Positions 34,130 through 46,986 are shown, counted from the first letter of the stretch. The stretch: DNA of 64,000 bases from Nectonema munidae (GCA_030549495.1 JAUIRK010000101.1:992001-1056000); one strand, 5' to 3'. The notes: generated by a model not told the origin, from the sequence alone. Numbers and translations: made by a program.

Positions 34130-35215
34130 TAGGCGGGCGAAACCCAAAACAGCTAGTGCCATCATAATAGCTAGTATACCAAAATAGCTAGTTCAAAACC
34201 AAAAAACCAAATTCCCATTTTTTTTTTAAAATTAAAATAAAACAATTGGAGGGCCCCCCCCCACCCCCCCTTTTTTTTTTTTGTTGAATTGCACCGAGCA
34301 ATTTAGACCCTATATGATTCCCAACATCCTTCGTTATGGCGGTTTTTAAGAGGCAGCATTCAACAGGAAGAAGCTATGCAAAGAACTAAGGTGACTGCTT
34401 GTTTATCAGGGAAAGAGAGACTACAAGTAAAAAAGCCAAAAAATTAATGGAAGAATTCAAACTTTAAAACATAGACTCCAAAATGAAGAAATTTCAACCT
34501 TTGAATCTTTACATGGCATTACTTATATTATCAAAAATTGAACAAATATACTTAAGATTTTTTAACAAAACCTTGCTTTATTTTTTAACTTTCTCTAAAA
34601 TGTTTTTATTCTAAAAAACACATTATGATCGTGTACTTCCAACCCTAATTTTTTCTAGATGAAACAGACGATTATATGATTACAGCCAGTCCCAAATTAA
34701 CTATTTTGGTATACTAGCTATTTTGGAAAAAGTTGTTTTGGTATACTAGATATTTTGGAACTAGTTATTTTGGATGAGAGATGAGGATGTTAAGAATCAT
34801 GTGCAAATTTAATTTAAAAGATAAAATAAGTAACGAAAAGATAAGAAGTTTATGTCAAGTAAATGAAATAAATAAAGTATTAGAAATACAAAGGATACCT
34901 TTCGGTGATCTAATTAAAGAAGCTTATAAAAACCAAACTTTAGGTAAGAGTAAAAGCAGGCCAAAGATGACATGCATAGAAGTAGTCAAAAAAGACATGG
35001 GCAAAAGACATTTAGCATTAGGGGACGAGCAAAATAGAGAAGAATGGAGACGCAAAATAATGAGAGATTAGTTGCCATAGTGGTAAAAACCGGCTAAACC
35101 TCAGCGTGCTGGGAACATTAGCCGTAAAATTGATTATTATTATTATTATAGCTATTTTGGTCAAGCTATTTCAGAACTAGCTATTTAGTCGTATAATAAT
35201 CTAATAGGCACGCAT
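34130..35215. repeat. agctattttgg repeat element, split by a LINE
   Basis: Motifs agctag, tataccaaaatagctag and their complement (ctattttggtatactag) recur at 34148-34200, 34700-34770 and 35150-35190 in inverted orientation, giving a roughly symmetric element. A LINE 3' end (34775-35150) sits between two right-side motif copies. A C run then T run (34253-34282) is simple sequence. Confidence 0.55.
34775..35150 (+). mobile_element. LINE 3' end (reverse-transcriptase ORF C-terminus)
   Basis: Frame 34781-35068 encodes MRMLRIMCKFNLKDKISNEK, then LEIQRIPFGDLIKEAY, KSRPKMTCIEVVKKDM and EEWRRKIMRD, the end of the RTE/I-like non-LTR ORF2 in which R.RW.GHV is followed by RG.P..TW...V.KD......D...WR..I. 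A 3' untranslated part and an (att)n tail end at about 35150. It is 5'-truncated to about 375 bp, as usual for LINE insertions. The usual WFGHV segment is degraded to IPFGDL. Confidence 0.75.
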
Positions 35216-36149
35216 AAAAATAAAAAATTTATTCTTATATCGATTTTATTTGTAAAACAATTTAAATAAAAAATTCGTTCTGAATAAAGCATAGCTGAAA
35301 AAAATTAATTTATTGCAGAAAAGATTTTCAAGTTAGCCAAATGCTCCACATTGTAAGATAAGAGTTAATAAGGATACACATTCAATTGAATAATTCCAAC
35401 TTGCCCAAACTTTCACTATTTAATATCCGGTACCCTTTAGGGTGCTGGTGATAAATGTATTTAGGTCGATGGAGATAACATAGGTCAAATTAAATTTAAG
35501 TAGAAAACTTTTATCTTCACGCATGTGTGTGGTAGCTTTTTATACGATTCAAGGTTGCAGCAAATATGGCTGGCTAAGTAAGCAACACACGCATGATTAA
35601 GATTATATTTGAAAAAAATGGAGCTAGAAGAGCACCAAGTTAAGAGTAAAAAATATTTTAATTAAAGTGAAAAATACATTAATAATGAAGCACCTGCAAT
35701 TTTGAGAAGTGGTATAAATATAAGAGTGCGGTGGCCTTCGTGAGGCATGCTGTGCTTTAGGCAAAAAATATACTCATCAATTATTATTAGCAGAGAAATA
35801 ATCACTGATCAACCAATAACAACAACAATATCTACTACACGACGTATGCCTGTGAGAAAAACCCATTATTAAAAGTAAAGTAGTATCTCCATATGAGTTA
35901 AGAGCAAAATAAAAAGCGTAATTGTTGAAACAATTTTATGCTGCAAGGTGTTGCCAAGTGTCGTTCTTGAGTGATTTGCAGACAAAATGAGGAAATTAAT
36001 CCAGTATTAATCTTTTCATGCTGAATATGGAGATGAGTGCATTATATGCTGTGTACGGAGGGGACATTAAAAAGTAAAACTGGTAAAGACACCAGAGTTG
36101 TGGAATCGCACGTTTCAACGAATCCGAAATTAATCTCTTTAGTTCCCAA
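35216..36149. other. Spacer, nothing recognised
   Basis: No gene or clear repeat. 35890-36130 is somewhat less AT-rich without coding support. Confidence 0.5.
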
Positions 36150-37010
36150 TGGAAAAAATGCAACACAAATATCTTTATAATTTTGGTCTAATGTTGTGTT
36201 TTTGCATCTCATAAAAAAAGCTGAAAAATTTAACAAAATTAAAGAATAAACTTTTTTATGACACAAATACCTTGTAAAGTAACAAAGTTCAGTTGAGATA
36301 GTTTTGGGAAAAAAATTTTAAACTAAATAATTTAGGATTAATTTAGTTTTGAATGCTATTGTTTTGGTTTAGATCAGGGGTGGCCAACATATTAGGAGTA
36401 TGCGCCAAATATAGTGTTTTCTGATGATAATGCGATAATTTTTTAAATTCTTTTTTAACCGATTAACCACGTGAATAATAATCTGATAATTTGCATAAAA
36501 AAGCGGTTAAAAAGGCAGAGCATTTTTTAAAGTCCACAATTTTCCTTCAATTATACTAAATGCACTAAATCAGTTAACTCAATTTTAAGTATAAAATTAT
36601 CATAGAAAAAGAAAAATCTAAAAATTTTATATTTCAAAGAAATTAATTATTTTTATTATTTATGTAAAAACTGCATTTATTAGCTTTAGATTTGCTCGGT
36701 ATAAAATACCTCAAAAAATTTACTAATTTTTAACATAGACAGGTCATCAATGCCCCATTTCGGAGTATGCAATGTCAACTTTTGGAGCATGCGCCATGCG
36801 TTGGCCACTTCTGGTTTAGATAAAAAGGTTATAGACAATAATTTGAAAATTTTTTTGAAGGCAATGTAAGAATGCCGCTAAACTACAAATACAAACAAAT
36901 AAAACAACATTTTAATAAATTATGTTGAAGAAAAGAGATCAAATATTTAGCATTGCAACATAAAGTAGAAGCCTGTAAGATTCAGGACATCTTTCAATGA
37001 CTATCTAAAA
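36150..37010 (-). repeat. Dispersed repeat, copy B (interrupted)
   Basis: Inverted, diverged counterpart of 3595-4030. Reverse complement reads gatgcaaaaacacaacatt near its end, corresponding to the gttgcaaaaacgcaa hairpin arm of copy A, and shares tttgatct.ttttcttcaac. A 439-bp hAT-type MITE (36375-36813) is inserted in it. Confidence 0.65.
36375..36813. mobile_element. hAT-type MITE (439 bp)
   Basis: Terminal repeats CAGGGGTGGCCAAC (left) and GTTGGCCACTTCTG (right), with subterminal agtatgcgcca / gcatgcgccatg. Perfect 8-bp target duplication GTTTAGAT at 36367-36374 and 36814-36821. No coding frame. The uninterrupted related copy at about 3.6-4.0 kb lacks it. Confidence 0.9.
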
Positions 37011-37063
37011 TAGACTTTCATAAACGACCTTGAAGAATCAAACTTTTAACATTAGTTGTAAAT

Positions 37064-37500
37064 CAGTGTTTTCCAACGTTTACGCACGTGCGACCCCTTG
37101 CCAAGATGCCAAAAGAACCGGGACGCCATGCTATAAGAAGCGTGATTAATAATTTTATTTTCTATGAAGGAAAAGGAGAGAAACATATAACCCAAAAATT
37201 TTTGGGATTCAACAGGTGTTAAGCTGTATTCGTGCGATATCTGCAGTTGTACTGATCAGCAAGCTTTAAAATTATTGACCCAATATTGGTTGAATCATGT
37301 CTCATGCCATCTGTCTCTATTTCTTGTTTTTAAATTGTCAAGAGTTGAAAACCCTTTCTCCCATTTGTAGGTAGAAGTAAATGGAAGAAGGACACGCAAA
37401 ACCATTGTTATGTTGACTTTGGAGAATTACTGATACAAAGCGCAATACAATTTATTTATAGATGTAACTTTAAAAAATCACAAGCCGGAAAATTGAATCA
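37064..37500 (-). mobile_element. hAT remnant (transposase C-terminus)
   Basis: A hAT-style end cagtgttttccaacgtttac at 37064, then minus-strand coding in about 37230-37400: RVLLPFTSTYKWEKGFSTLD and KTRNRDRWHE, corresponding to LP..TTYLCE.GFS.L...KT..RNRL in ZBED5/SCAND3-type transposases. Frameshifted and truncated. The other end is not located. Confidence 0.6.
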
Positions 37501-37888
37501 AAATTTTTTTCTTATATTTAATCTAGATACATGAATTTGAGAACAAAATTTTTACTTTCCAAAGAACCCTCCCTGTTCTGCTGGTAGCTCAGTAAAACTA
37601 GATTTTAGGTAATCTTAGTCATCTCGACTTGAGATCATCCATCAATCGAGGAAATTTTTCATACATAACGATGTTTCCAAGAATGTTAGTTAGTTTAAAT
37701 GATGATGAGCCAATGTGATTGAAGATAGGAAAAATAAATACCGGTTCACTTTGAGAAAGGACCTTTGAAAAAATTAATTGAGATATATAATTTATTAAAT
37801 ACTCTGAAGAACAATTACATTTATTGCATTTATTGTTCAAAACTAACTATGGATGTAGAGCAAAAGACATTCTCGATTTACAATAGAT

Positions 37889-37985
37889 CAGTGCTTCTCC
37901 AATTTTTTAGATCAGAGCCCATCTTCCTATAAAAAATAACAGAGGAACGAGAGACAAAATGCTAAAAAAAAGATGTCCCATCTTG
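37889..37985. repeat. Isolated hAT-like end
   Basis: cagtgcttctccaatttttt followed by agatcagagccca has the look of a hAT terminus in the same orientation as 37064; no partner end found. Confidence 0.35.
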
Positions 37986-40900
37986 TCACATTTATGTATT
38001 CATACATTTAAAAAAATCAAAGCCGTGAAAATAATTTATATTGAATTCTGCAAAAAATATTAGGTTCGGCTAAACAACATGATCTAAACAAAAGTACCAG
38101 AAATTAAGGGTAATAAAGGCCTTTTCTGCGTTTAATATTTCACGTTGATCTTTCGGAGCGTCTTATTTGGCGGTGATGACTATTGCAAATTAATAATGTT
38201 ATTGATGGAAAAATTCCTTAAATACAATTCTCCATTTTTAAATTTCCTATTGATATAACTTTTCGAATTGTTCGCAAAATATAATTGCTTTGAAGTTAGA
38301 AAATAAGCCCTCCCATTTTTCCAAGAATTAAGGCTCAAAATCCGTAATTTTCATCAGCTTATTCACAGCCATCTACAGTATACGCATGAAAAATACAGCT
38401 ATAAAGCGTTAAAAATTAAAACAGCTTTTCCCTTATAAAACAAAAATATAGAAAATAAGAATAAACGAGGGCTTGCCTAATTGACTACGTTGAAGTCTTT
38501 AGAGAGACACTAAATAAAACAAACGTATTTGTAGAGCTTTTTCCATATAAAATGATGTTATTAGAGATGAAATTTTGCGAGTACGATAAATGAATTCGCC
38601 TCTAACAAATGCTCTTGTATCTCTGAAAACAATAGAAACTGAGTAATCTGATAAATAAGATTATGTGTTATCTATAGGAAAATTTAATTGTTTCTAGGAT
38701 ACGTTTTCTTCTTTGATAAAAGAGTTTTGTTCATAACATTAAAATTCACAATTCTTTTTACCGCAGTATTAAAAAGTAAAATGTTTAATAACAATTATAT
38801 ATAAAGAACTTAAATAGGAGTCAGATGCGAAAAAACTTGCTCATAAATTCAGATTCATGAAACGGTTTTTCAATAAATTATTGCCTTATTTAAAATTTTC
38901 AAATTTCCTTGTAAAACTCAGGATTACTAATAGGATAAAATGTAAAAAAAAGTTCTGACTGAAAATATTTGGAAAGTATTAGGGTTTGATTCTACATTTT
39001 AGGTTTAAATTCGATATATCATCCATAAAATTTTATTATTGAATGAAACAAAGAATTATCTTATTAGGTAAATTTTGGTTTCCCGAAGCATGTCTCAAAT
39101 AATAATTAACAATTAGAATTAAGTTCCATGTGCTTGGAGAAAGGTAGGAATCATCAAAAATAGGATCAGTATAATCATTTTCGTGCTTACAAACTCCGTT
39201 GTGTCTCGTTAATTTGAGCATATTATATCTATAAATACATAGTATAATGTTATTATGGCTAAATTCTAAAATATACCTTCACATATAATAGGCCTTTCTA
39301 TTTTTCATAGCTTTTCGACATTTTTTATTTGATTCGTTTAATTCATTTTTATTAGCAGCAGTGTTGTAGAAATAGTTAGTTTATGAGTTAATATTAACAA
39401 ATAATTTTTTTTTAAGTAACCTGTTCAAAAATTAACTTATTTGTTTCAACAACATTAACAAGCTAAACATCAAACTGACTAGTATACCTATATAATTCAG
39501 TTTATAGCGTTTGGAAGTGTTATTAGAATGTTTGAGGGGTCGCCAAGTTAACATCAGCCCTGGATAATATTTAGGCGAGGTCTGCCTTTGAATCTAACTA
39601 ATAACAAACTGAAATATTTTAGTTTTTAGCTAAAAATTCTTAAAATACTTTTTCAGAGCATAAATGTACCTTTTGGTTGGAAGGGAGATGAGGGGCTGGT
39701 CCAAAAAACAAAATCGATTATTTTTATACTTTAGAATAGAAATGTATTCTGCTAAAGTGCGAAGTATTAGGAATAAAAAGGAATCGCATATGGGGAAAAA
39801 GATTTAAAGTAAAGGGGAAAATAACATACAACAAATCCGGCTTCCAACGAGAAGATCCCTCCATATTCTTTATGAATCTCTTATCGGGTTACATTCGAAA
39901 ATACGGTGAGATATTCAATAAAAAAATTAATCAAATAAAAGGAAAGTAAGAGTGTGTTAACAGCATGATGTGAGTAAATAATGATGTTGGTGAAGGAGAC
40001 AGGATGATATGAGGAGCAAGAACAAAACAGGTGAATATGTGGTCAAGCGGAAAAAGATTTCTTGCAAAAAAACCTTGGAGCGTAAGAGTCGTGTAGTGCT
40101 GCTGAACGGCATTGAGAGGAGTCGGAAAGAAGAGTAAATGTTATGGATGGAGTAAGTTAAATGTCGACATAAGCTCTGTCATTACTGTTGTTATCAAACA
40201 AATTATATGCATTAGCTATTGTTTAGCACACAATATGCGATTACCTCATTCAACGAGTAGTTAGTATGGAGTTAGATAAAAATAACTCTCGTTTCACCGG
40301 GGATGACGGTTACGACGCTTGCTTAATCATCGAGGAGGAAGACAAGTCAGAGGAGATACGTCATACGATTTAAAGTTCTCGCAGAGAGAGAAAGATAAAA
40401 TAATTAAATAAACAAAACAGTTAGAGTATGAATGACACTATGGATGCACTTTAGCCTTTAGACATCATACACGACTTGAATATGGTATTAACCCATAGTA
40501 GAGGACGATATTAAGTAATTTGATGTAACAATTTCGTTATAATCATGCTGTTATTAAAGGAATGGAGAAATGGTCTGTGTTATCTACAACTGAGAGAAGG
40601 ATCATATGGATTGAAGTAACTTTGCTAACGTTAGAAAATAACGATATTTTCCTCGATTTTTTGTTATCGTTTGGGTTAATAACGATAATGAAGTCAAATA
40701 TTTGAAATTAACGAAAACGATAACGTATTTTAACTTAGTGATTTATTGATTTCCTTAATTTTTTGTTATATAAATTTTACACTCAAAGTCAAGGAGTTTA
40801 AAATTATATCAAATTTTGTTTTTTAATATTTTAAATTTTAATGTTTAATTCAACTAGCATTCATCTTCAATGATGGCAACTTCGCTACATAGAAAAATTA

Positions 40901-41040
40901 TATAACTAATCCAGATTCAAGTTGAATAATTAATTATTATATTCTTGCTTTCTCTCATTCGATTGTTGATGAAAGAAACCTTCTTTCTCTTTCACCCGTT
41001 TATATTTGTATATGCATATATGAAGAGGAGAAGAGGTGGG
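37986..41040. other. 3-kb gene-poor stretch
   Basis: AT-rich. Short open frames (for example 39036-39221 minus) have no support. 39950-40400 is more G+A-rich and less AT-rich, without an identifiable product. 40625-40735 has repeated aacgata/ttatcgtt motifs in both orientations, a probable degraded MITE. A run of G at 41044-41058 is simple sequence. Confidence 0.5.
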
Positions 41041-41329
41041 GCGGGGGGGGGGGGGGGGATACATAAGGACATCTGGCTGCAATTATAAGATTTGCGTCAG
41101 TATACCAACTAAACTCAAAAGCTTACAGAAGTTCGTTCTTGCAGTTTGTCACTCTTTTCAAGTTTAAACAAGTGCCCTTACGTTTCTCTTATTACAGATG
41201 TACTAGAGTTTGCTTTTATTTTTACACTGCTTCCGAAATCAAGTGTGATCATTCATAATTTTATAATTTTATAATTATTCAAAAAATAGATTTAGTATTA
41301 TATTAATATTCAAATTTTTAATAACCCCA

Positions 41330-43360
41330 ATGCATAAATGTAAAATTTGTACATTTTTTTGCTCAAATCACAGTGATTTTTTGTTTCACTTAGTTTATCG
41401 TCATAGAAATGATCCTAACTTTATTGTAAATTGTTCTTTTAAAGGGTGTGGTGTTTCTTTCAGGAATTATAATGCTTTTAGGAAACATTGTAATCGCAAA
41501 CATTTAGGTATATCAGACAGCTATGATCATCACAATCCGCTTTACGATGATAGTGATGACTTAAATGTCAATGTTCAAGGTTAGAAACAGGAAATGATTA
41601 TGATTCAGGATTTTTTTTATTGAATTTAAGAGCCAAGGAACTTAAGTCAGTCTATTTCAAATATCATTTCACTTACTCAAAATTTGTTTGATAAAAAATG
41701 GAAAGGTTATTCACTAAAATGAGCACTTTTGATATAGATTTAGTTAAGATAAATCAATTGAAACTTTCTTTTGATAACAATTTATATGGTGGATTGAAGA
41801 TCGACTATTCACAGAATAAATTTCTCAAGGAAAAGTTTTTTTAACGAACCTAAGACTGTTAAAATAGGAGAAGAAAATGTAAAATCCTTTGTTAGAGACA
41901 TAACTGCTTTTTAGGTACCATTTTTAAAACAGCTTGAGAGCTTACTCAATTCTTTTGAAATAACTGACTTAACTTTTCCCAAAGTAAATGAATTTTTGCC
42001 ACAAATGTTAGATATTTTTAATGGAAATTATTTTCTTAATTCGGATAATACTTGTTCAAATACTTTATATTTTGCACTCTATTATGATGATTTTGAAATT
42101 GTAAATCCAATTGGGCAGCATCGTAAAAAACACAAAATTTCAGCTTTTTATTGAACCTGCCACCTGAGCTTAGATATAAAGTAAATGCCACACAACTATT
42201 AGCTCTTGTCAAGAAAAAACACTTGAAAAAGTATGGGGTTAAATGTTTATTAGATGACTTCATCACTAGCTTACAGAAAATTAAAATGGGTTTTTATTTT
42301 GCTTTGAAAAAAACAAATTGTTTTTTTATGGAAGACTTTTGTTAGTTTTGGGCGATACTCTAGCTGCAAACTACATCGGTGGGTTTAAAGAAGGTGTATC
42401 TTTTGCTTTCAAACCTTGTCGTTCTTGTGAAATTACTCACACTGAGTTACAAGAGAGTTTTTTTTTGACAAATTAATTTTAATAGAAGAAATAGAGCATA
42501 GATTTAGATGCTATAAATTGGAGAAAATGTGTAAAGAAGAAAAAAATATGTATTCGAGAAATCATGGCATAAATAGATCGAGTATTTTATCTGAGTTGGA
42601 ATATTTTAATATAACAAAAGATATTTTGCATGATCCAATGCATATTTTGCTTGAAGGTATTGTTCCAAGAGAGATAAAATTATTGTTGAACTACTGTATT
42701 TTCAATAGAAAGTTTTTCTCTCTAGAAAAGCTGAACTTCAAGAATTATCCTTATACTACAAATCAATTGAATGATAAACCTAATATTCTTTCAAAAAAGA
42801 GTTTGAACTCAAATATTGTTTTTCCAATGACTTCAATTGAAACCAAGAATTTTTTCTCAATATTACCTTATTTAATCGGAAATAATATTCCAGAAAATGA
42901 CGAAAATTGGGCAAGTTTTTTGGAATTATTCAAAATATCATTTTTATGTTTGTCTCTTATTTCATCAGATACTGCTCTTAATTACCTTCATTTTTCAATA
43001 TACAATTATTTGAACATCTTTTCTTGTTTGTACCCAAATGAAAAAAAAACTCCTAAGCTACACTATTTGATTCATATGAATGATAAAATTAAACGTTTTG
43101 GTCCAGGTAGAAATCATTGGTGCATGAGTTTAGAAGCTAAACATAATGTATTTAAGTGTGTCAAATGGAAAAATTTTAAGTTGATTGAAAAATCTTTGGC
43201 TTTTTATCATCAGAAATGGATGTGTTTACAGCAGTCTTCGAAATATACCACTTCAATGGATTTTGTTTGTTCAGGAGTAACTTTGGGAAAAAAACAAATA
43301 GATTTCAAAGTAAAATTATATTATCAGGAAAACTTCAAAAAAGTGTTTCTAGAAAAATAA
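41330..43360 (+). mobile_element. CACTA-like transposase with N-terminal C2H2 fingers (decayed)
   Basis: First part 41330-41581: two C2H2-type fingers, CKICTFFCSNHSDFLFHLVYRH and CSFKGCGVSFRNYNAFRKHC split as C..C...H...H. Middle 41700-42480 carries recognisable segments in shifting frames: ALYYDDFEIVNPIGQHRKKH, LPPELRYKVNATQLLALVKK and LGDTLAANYIGGFKEGV. The largest open frame, 42518-43357 (280 residues), has YSRNHGINRSSILSE, HDPMHILLEGIVPREIK, then PKLHYLIHMND and WCMSLEAKHNVFK. The family (YYDE.E..NPLG, LGDTLG...IGGFKEG, HD.MHDVLEGV, RFEAKH..FK) is known to me from many animal genomes in dispersed copies; D-x-MH recalls CACTA/EnSpm transposases. Several frame breaks (stop at 41582, shifts around 41640, 41700, 41850, 42150 and 42460) make it inactive. 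Confidence 0.75.
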
Positions 43361-43710
43361 TGAGAACAAAAAAAATTGTAGTTTTAGGAAAACCTATAAA
43401 CGTAGATGTTTTTTTAATAGATTTTGTTTAAATAAGTGGACCTAAGTTGGTTTACTTGGAAGAAATTCTTGTAGACGGAGAAATATGAGTTTATATAGGA
43501 TATGAATTGAAGGTTAAAGAGTTTAAACCACACTTTAATTTTTTCTTGTGTGAGAAGCTTCAGAGTAAATGTATTTTTGACGTGAAAAACTTGACTTATA
43601 ATTGGCCTCAGTTAATACATTCCTTGAGGGAAATTATGTACTATGTTACTTTGATTAATGTATATTTTTGCTGTGAATAGTCGTTCTTTTTTCTCCAAGC
43701 AAACTATAAG

Positions 43711-45401
43711 ATGAATACTCTCAAATTACTGGCTGAAAGCATTACTCCAAACATGACAACAGAAGAATTGGTAAACACACTAAAAGAAACATTCGCAGAA
43801 GATGTTTTGAAAAAGTTTTCAGGTAAAAATATTTATTTTTTATGAATATCGTTTTTAACATTTAAACCCAACTTTAGAAAATGAAGTTGACGGATTTGTT
43901 TTTATGAACTTGGAAACTTCCGAAATGCGTGAAGTAGTTGGAAATAAATTTGGGCATCTTAAAAAACTTGACATGCTAGTTTCATATGTTAAAAGTAAAA
44001 ATTTGAATACTTCAAATGGCATTTCTAAAGTTTCCATAAATGAAATTTCATCAAATTCTGCTTCTTTATTACAAAACTTGACTAACGAAAAACATGCAGA
44101 AAATATTATAGCAAAAAATCTGCCTAAACTATCTCAGTACATAGAAAATTATTTGAGAAAAGGGGAAGTTTTAAAAATTTTTGATAAAATGATCGAAGAA
44201 ATATCATTTCATGCTTTGAGCGACGATTGTTTGAGGACGAAAGAAGATTACAACACATTCGGACAATTGATGCATCAAAAATATCCATGTATAGGTTTTC
44301 CACATGGGAAAAATCCTTGGGTAATTTTATATTTATTCATGATAATATAAATGTTTGTCTTTCAGTCTTTTTTTACAGAGAAGTTGTCGCAAAAAGTAAG
44401 AAATTTGCGATGGAAGTGGAAAAATTCACCATCAACAAAAAAAAAATTCCAAAAGAACAGCGAGAGAATTTTTTATATCTGATCAAAATGATATGATAAT
44501 AACTTTTCCTTGTTCTTTGGAAATTATATTTGTTTTTTTAGAAGAATTTAGCGAATGTTCATTGAATGATGCGCAAGATGTGTTGGATTCTTTTGAAAAC
44601 TTAAATAGAGATAGAGAAAATTTTTGTTCTGCTCTTAAAATAATTTTCGAAGAAGAAACGCAGTAGAAGCTATGATCGGAGAAAATGTATACTCAACTAA
44701 AAAATTTAAATTTTTAAGAAGTTTGAAAAACGTAAGCTTTTTTTTGTAATTTTATAATTGTATATATATTCTATATTTCTATTTAGATCGAGGAAGAATT
44801 TTACTTGTTGAAGCCTGAGTTGAAAAAAGAAGCAATAAAAGAAAACTGGACTGTTTTGTTTCAAAGACTGAAAAATTGTTTAGAAATAAATTCTGATGTA
44901 AAAGTTTTTTTGTTAAGTATTTTTACAGGAGTTCCAAAGTTTAGAAGAATTCATGATTGAATATAAAATATTGAAAGTTTTAGAAAATAAGTTTAAAGTC
45001 AAGAAAAATCAAAACAAAGTTTTTTTAATGGAAGAGATAAAAGTAACTATATATTTTAATTTTTATAAGTATTCTATTATATTCTAGTATTTTAGGAGTT
45101 TTTTGAAGAACTGTCAAAAAAAACTTTAAACATAAACTCGCCACCCAAGCTCTTAATTTTTCTGGAAAGCAATCAAGTTTCAAAAATCAAAATAGTTGCC
45201 GATGGATTGATTTACACCTATGATAAAGATATCAAGATGGCAATAAGCTCGCTACTACAGATTTATTTTGTGTTTGACTTATACTATCCAAAAAGTTTTC
45301 AACTTTTGGGGTTTCTGCAAAAAGAAATTTTAGTGGATTTGAGTCCATTTTATAAGGGATTAAACCTTATAAAATTTGAAAAATGTTATAAAAAAATTTG
45401 A
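43711..45401 (+). CDS. SAM-domain (SAMD3-like) protein, transposon-linked, probably decayed
   Basis: Exon 1 43711-43822 and exon 2 43878-44320 join in phase (donor GTAAAA, acceptor ACTTTAG) to give a SAM domain: ETFAEDVLKKFS, ENEVDGFVFMNL, VGNKFGHLKKLDMLVSYVK. Exon 2 ends KYPCIGFPHGKNPW (donor GTAATT) and exon 3 from 44366 gives SFFTEKLSQKVRNLRWKWKN. Further pieces follow on the same strand: 44541-44665 (EEFSECSLNDAQDVLDSFEN), 44788-44935 (IEEEFYLLKPELKKEA) and 45150-45401 ending ISSLLQIYFVFDLYYPKSFQ and FLQKEILVDL. This order (SAM, KYP...G, F...LS.K.RN.R, then YYFVFN..YP..) is that of SAMD3-like proteins. The exon 3 frame meets a stop at 44480, so the 3' half may be broken or spliced in a way I cannot resolve. 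It follows the CACTA-like gene in the same orientation, 350 bp downstream, and shares its right terminus. Confidence 0.6.
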
Positions 45402-45599
45402 TGTGAAAACCGATTTTTTCTCTATATATTGAAAGTAGTTTGAATAAAGTTTTTAGACTAATTTTTTTATAACATTTTTAAGCTTAAATTTGCCCAAATA
45501 GTTTAGTAGCAAATTATACGTATAAACGGTAAACATAAATCATATTTAAACCAATTACGTCAGAAGCGTTTAAATCTATAGGCCTCAAATTATGTTTTA

Positions 45600-45674
45600 G
45601 TATAAACGCGTTTAAAAGTCGAGACAAATTTGACGTTTAGAATTGTTTAGATTCTAAACACATTATTTACAGTG
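45600..45674 (+). repeat. Right terminus of the CACTA-like element
   Basis: Ends ...attatttacagtg; the reverse complement starts CACTGTAAATAATG, a CACTA/EnSpm-type CACTG end. Subterminal repeats of gtttaaa/tataaacg/gtttaga type lie at 45520-45660. The left end was not identified, so this boundary is provisional. Confidence 0.5.
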
Positions 45675-45716
45675 TAGCAAAATATGAACAGAAAGTTGAA
45701 CCTTGTCTCCCTAATC

Positions 45717-45800
45717 CAGTGGTTCCCAAACTTTTTTAGCTTGTTACCCAATTTAACATGCCACAATAAGCATGTTACCCCTTTCAAAAATGTTGTCAAC
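45717..45800. repeat. hAT-like end
   Basis: cagtggttcccaaacttttt is the widespread hAT (Charlie-type) terminus; next to the CACTA-like end. The partner end is not located. Confidence 0.45.
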
Positions 45801-46986
45801 ATAGATATATATGACTAAATGAAAACAGTAGAGATATTTTATATTTGTTTGTATTCTATTAATGATTTAATAAAAGGGTTGGATAATGCATTAAAAATTT
45901 CTTCAGAGAAAAAACAAAAAATTTTGGATTTGGTGTTAGAAGAAGGTGTGAACAAGACGCTACTGAGGTATTGTTTTTAAAAGTCTACAGCAAAGCCGTT
46001 GTTAATATATCGAAATAAAGATGATGGAATCGTAAAAAAAATTTGGGAGCTGATAATTTCTCCCTCCCCCCCTCCCTAATTGTGATTTCAAAGGGATGAG
46101 GAGGGGGGGGGGGGTGAAAACCTCATCTTAAATAAAAGAGCTTTTACTGATACAAATTTAAAATTTTTGTATCTTTTTTATATCAAGACTTGATTGGCTG
46201 GTGAGTAGACGCTCCATATTACTTTACTTGTTTTACGGTTGAGTTTCAAACACAAATTCTTTTAAAATAAATTTTAAATATTATTTAAAAAAAAGTTTGC
46301 CCGCTCCAAATAATTGTAAAGATATGCGGACCTAACGCTCTATTAAAATTTTTAAAATTTAAAAATAAAAAATAAATTTATAGCAAATTGCCCATTAGGC
46401 AAATTGGCCAGTTATAAAAATAAAATATAAAAAATTAAAATGCTTTAGATATCATTATAATGGTGGAATTTTTTATTGATGAAAATTTGAGAGGATGGAA
46501 TTTCGTGTGTGAAATTTTAGTAGCTCAGGTCTAACACTAGTAGTAGTTTTGTACATATATTTAAATGGATTAGATTGTTAGTGAGTTCCAATTATTAAAT
46601 GAGTTATTTAACCTATATAATTAAGCAATAGAATTTTGACTAACGAACTAACTACCATTGAACCAGAATTAAGCTAAGTGAAAACAAAACATCTTACGTG
46701 TTCAATTATCTAGCATTTTTTCTATCGAATAACAGTCTAGAAAATTTTAACTAATAATTTCCATATAGAAGTAGGAGGTCCAAAACATAAAATAATTATT
46801 AACCTATACTAAACTAAATATCTAAAAAATAAATCTAACATGTTTTCATAAATTCAAAAATTTTCCAAGATTAAGTAACAATAGAATTCTCAAATGTAGA
46901 AGTAGAAAGCATGAACAGATTGAGCCCTAATTCCATATATCAGCTCACATTAGAATCTTGCAGAAACAGCTCTATAAAAGCTATAG
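45801..46986. other. Spacer with simple sequence and dispersed repeat
   Basis: A C-rich then G-rich pair (46060-46115: ccctccctaattgtgattt, then a run of G) can fold back on itself. 46130-46290 shares segments with 275-385 and, inverted, with 4240-4320 (cggttgagtttcaaac.caaat). No gene. Confidence 0.5.

Noticed and set aside
34253-34282. C then T homopolymer tract
   Set aside because: Low complexity, also prone to sequencing error.
40625-40735. aacgata motif cluster as a binding-site array
   Set aside because: Irregular spacing and AT-rich context fit a degraded repeat better.
46060-46115. C-run/G-run pair as a regulatory hairpin
   Set aside because: Simple homopolymer runs can pair by chance, and nothing nearby suggests a function.
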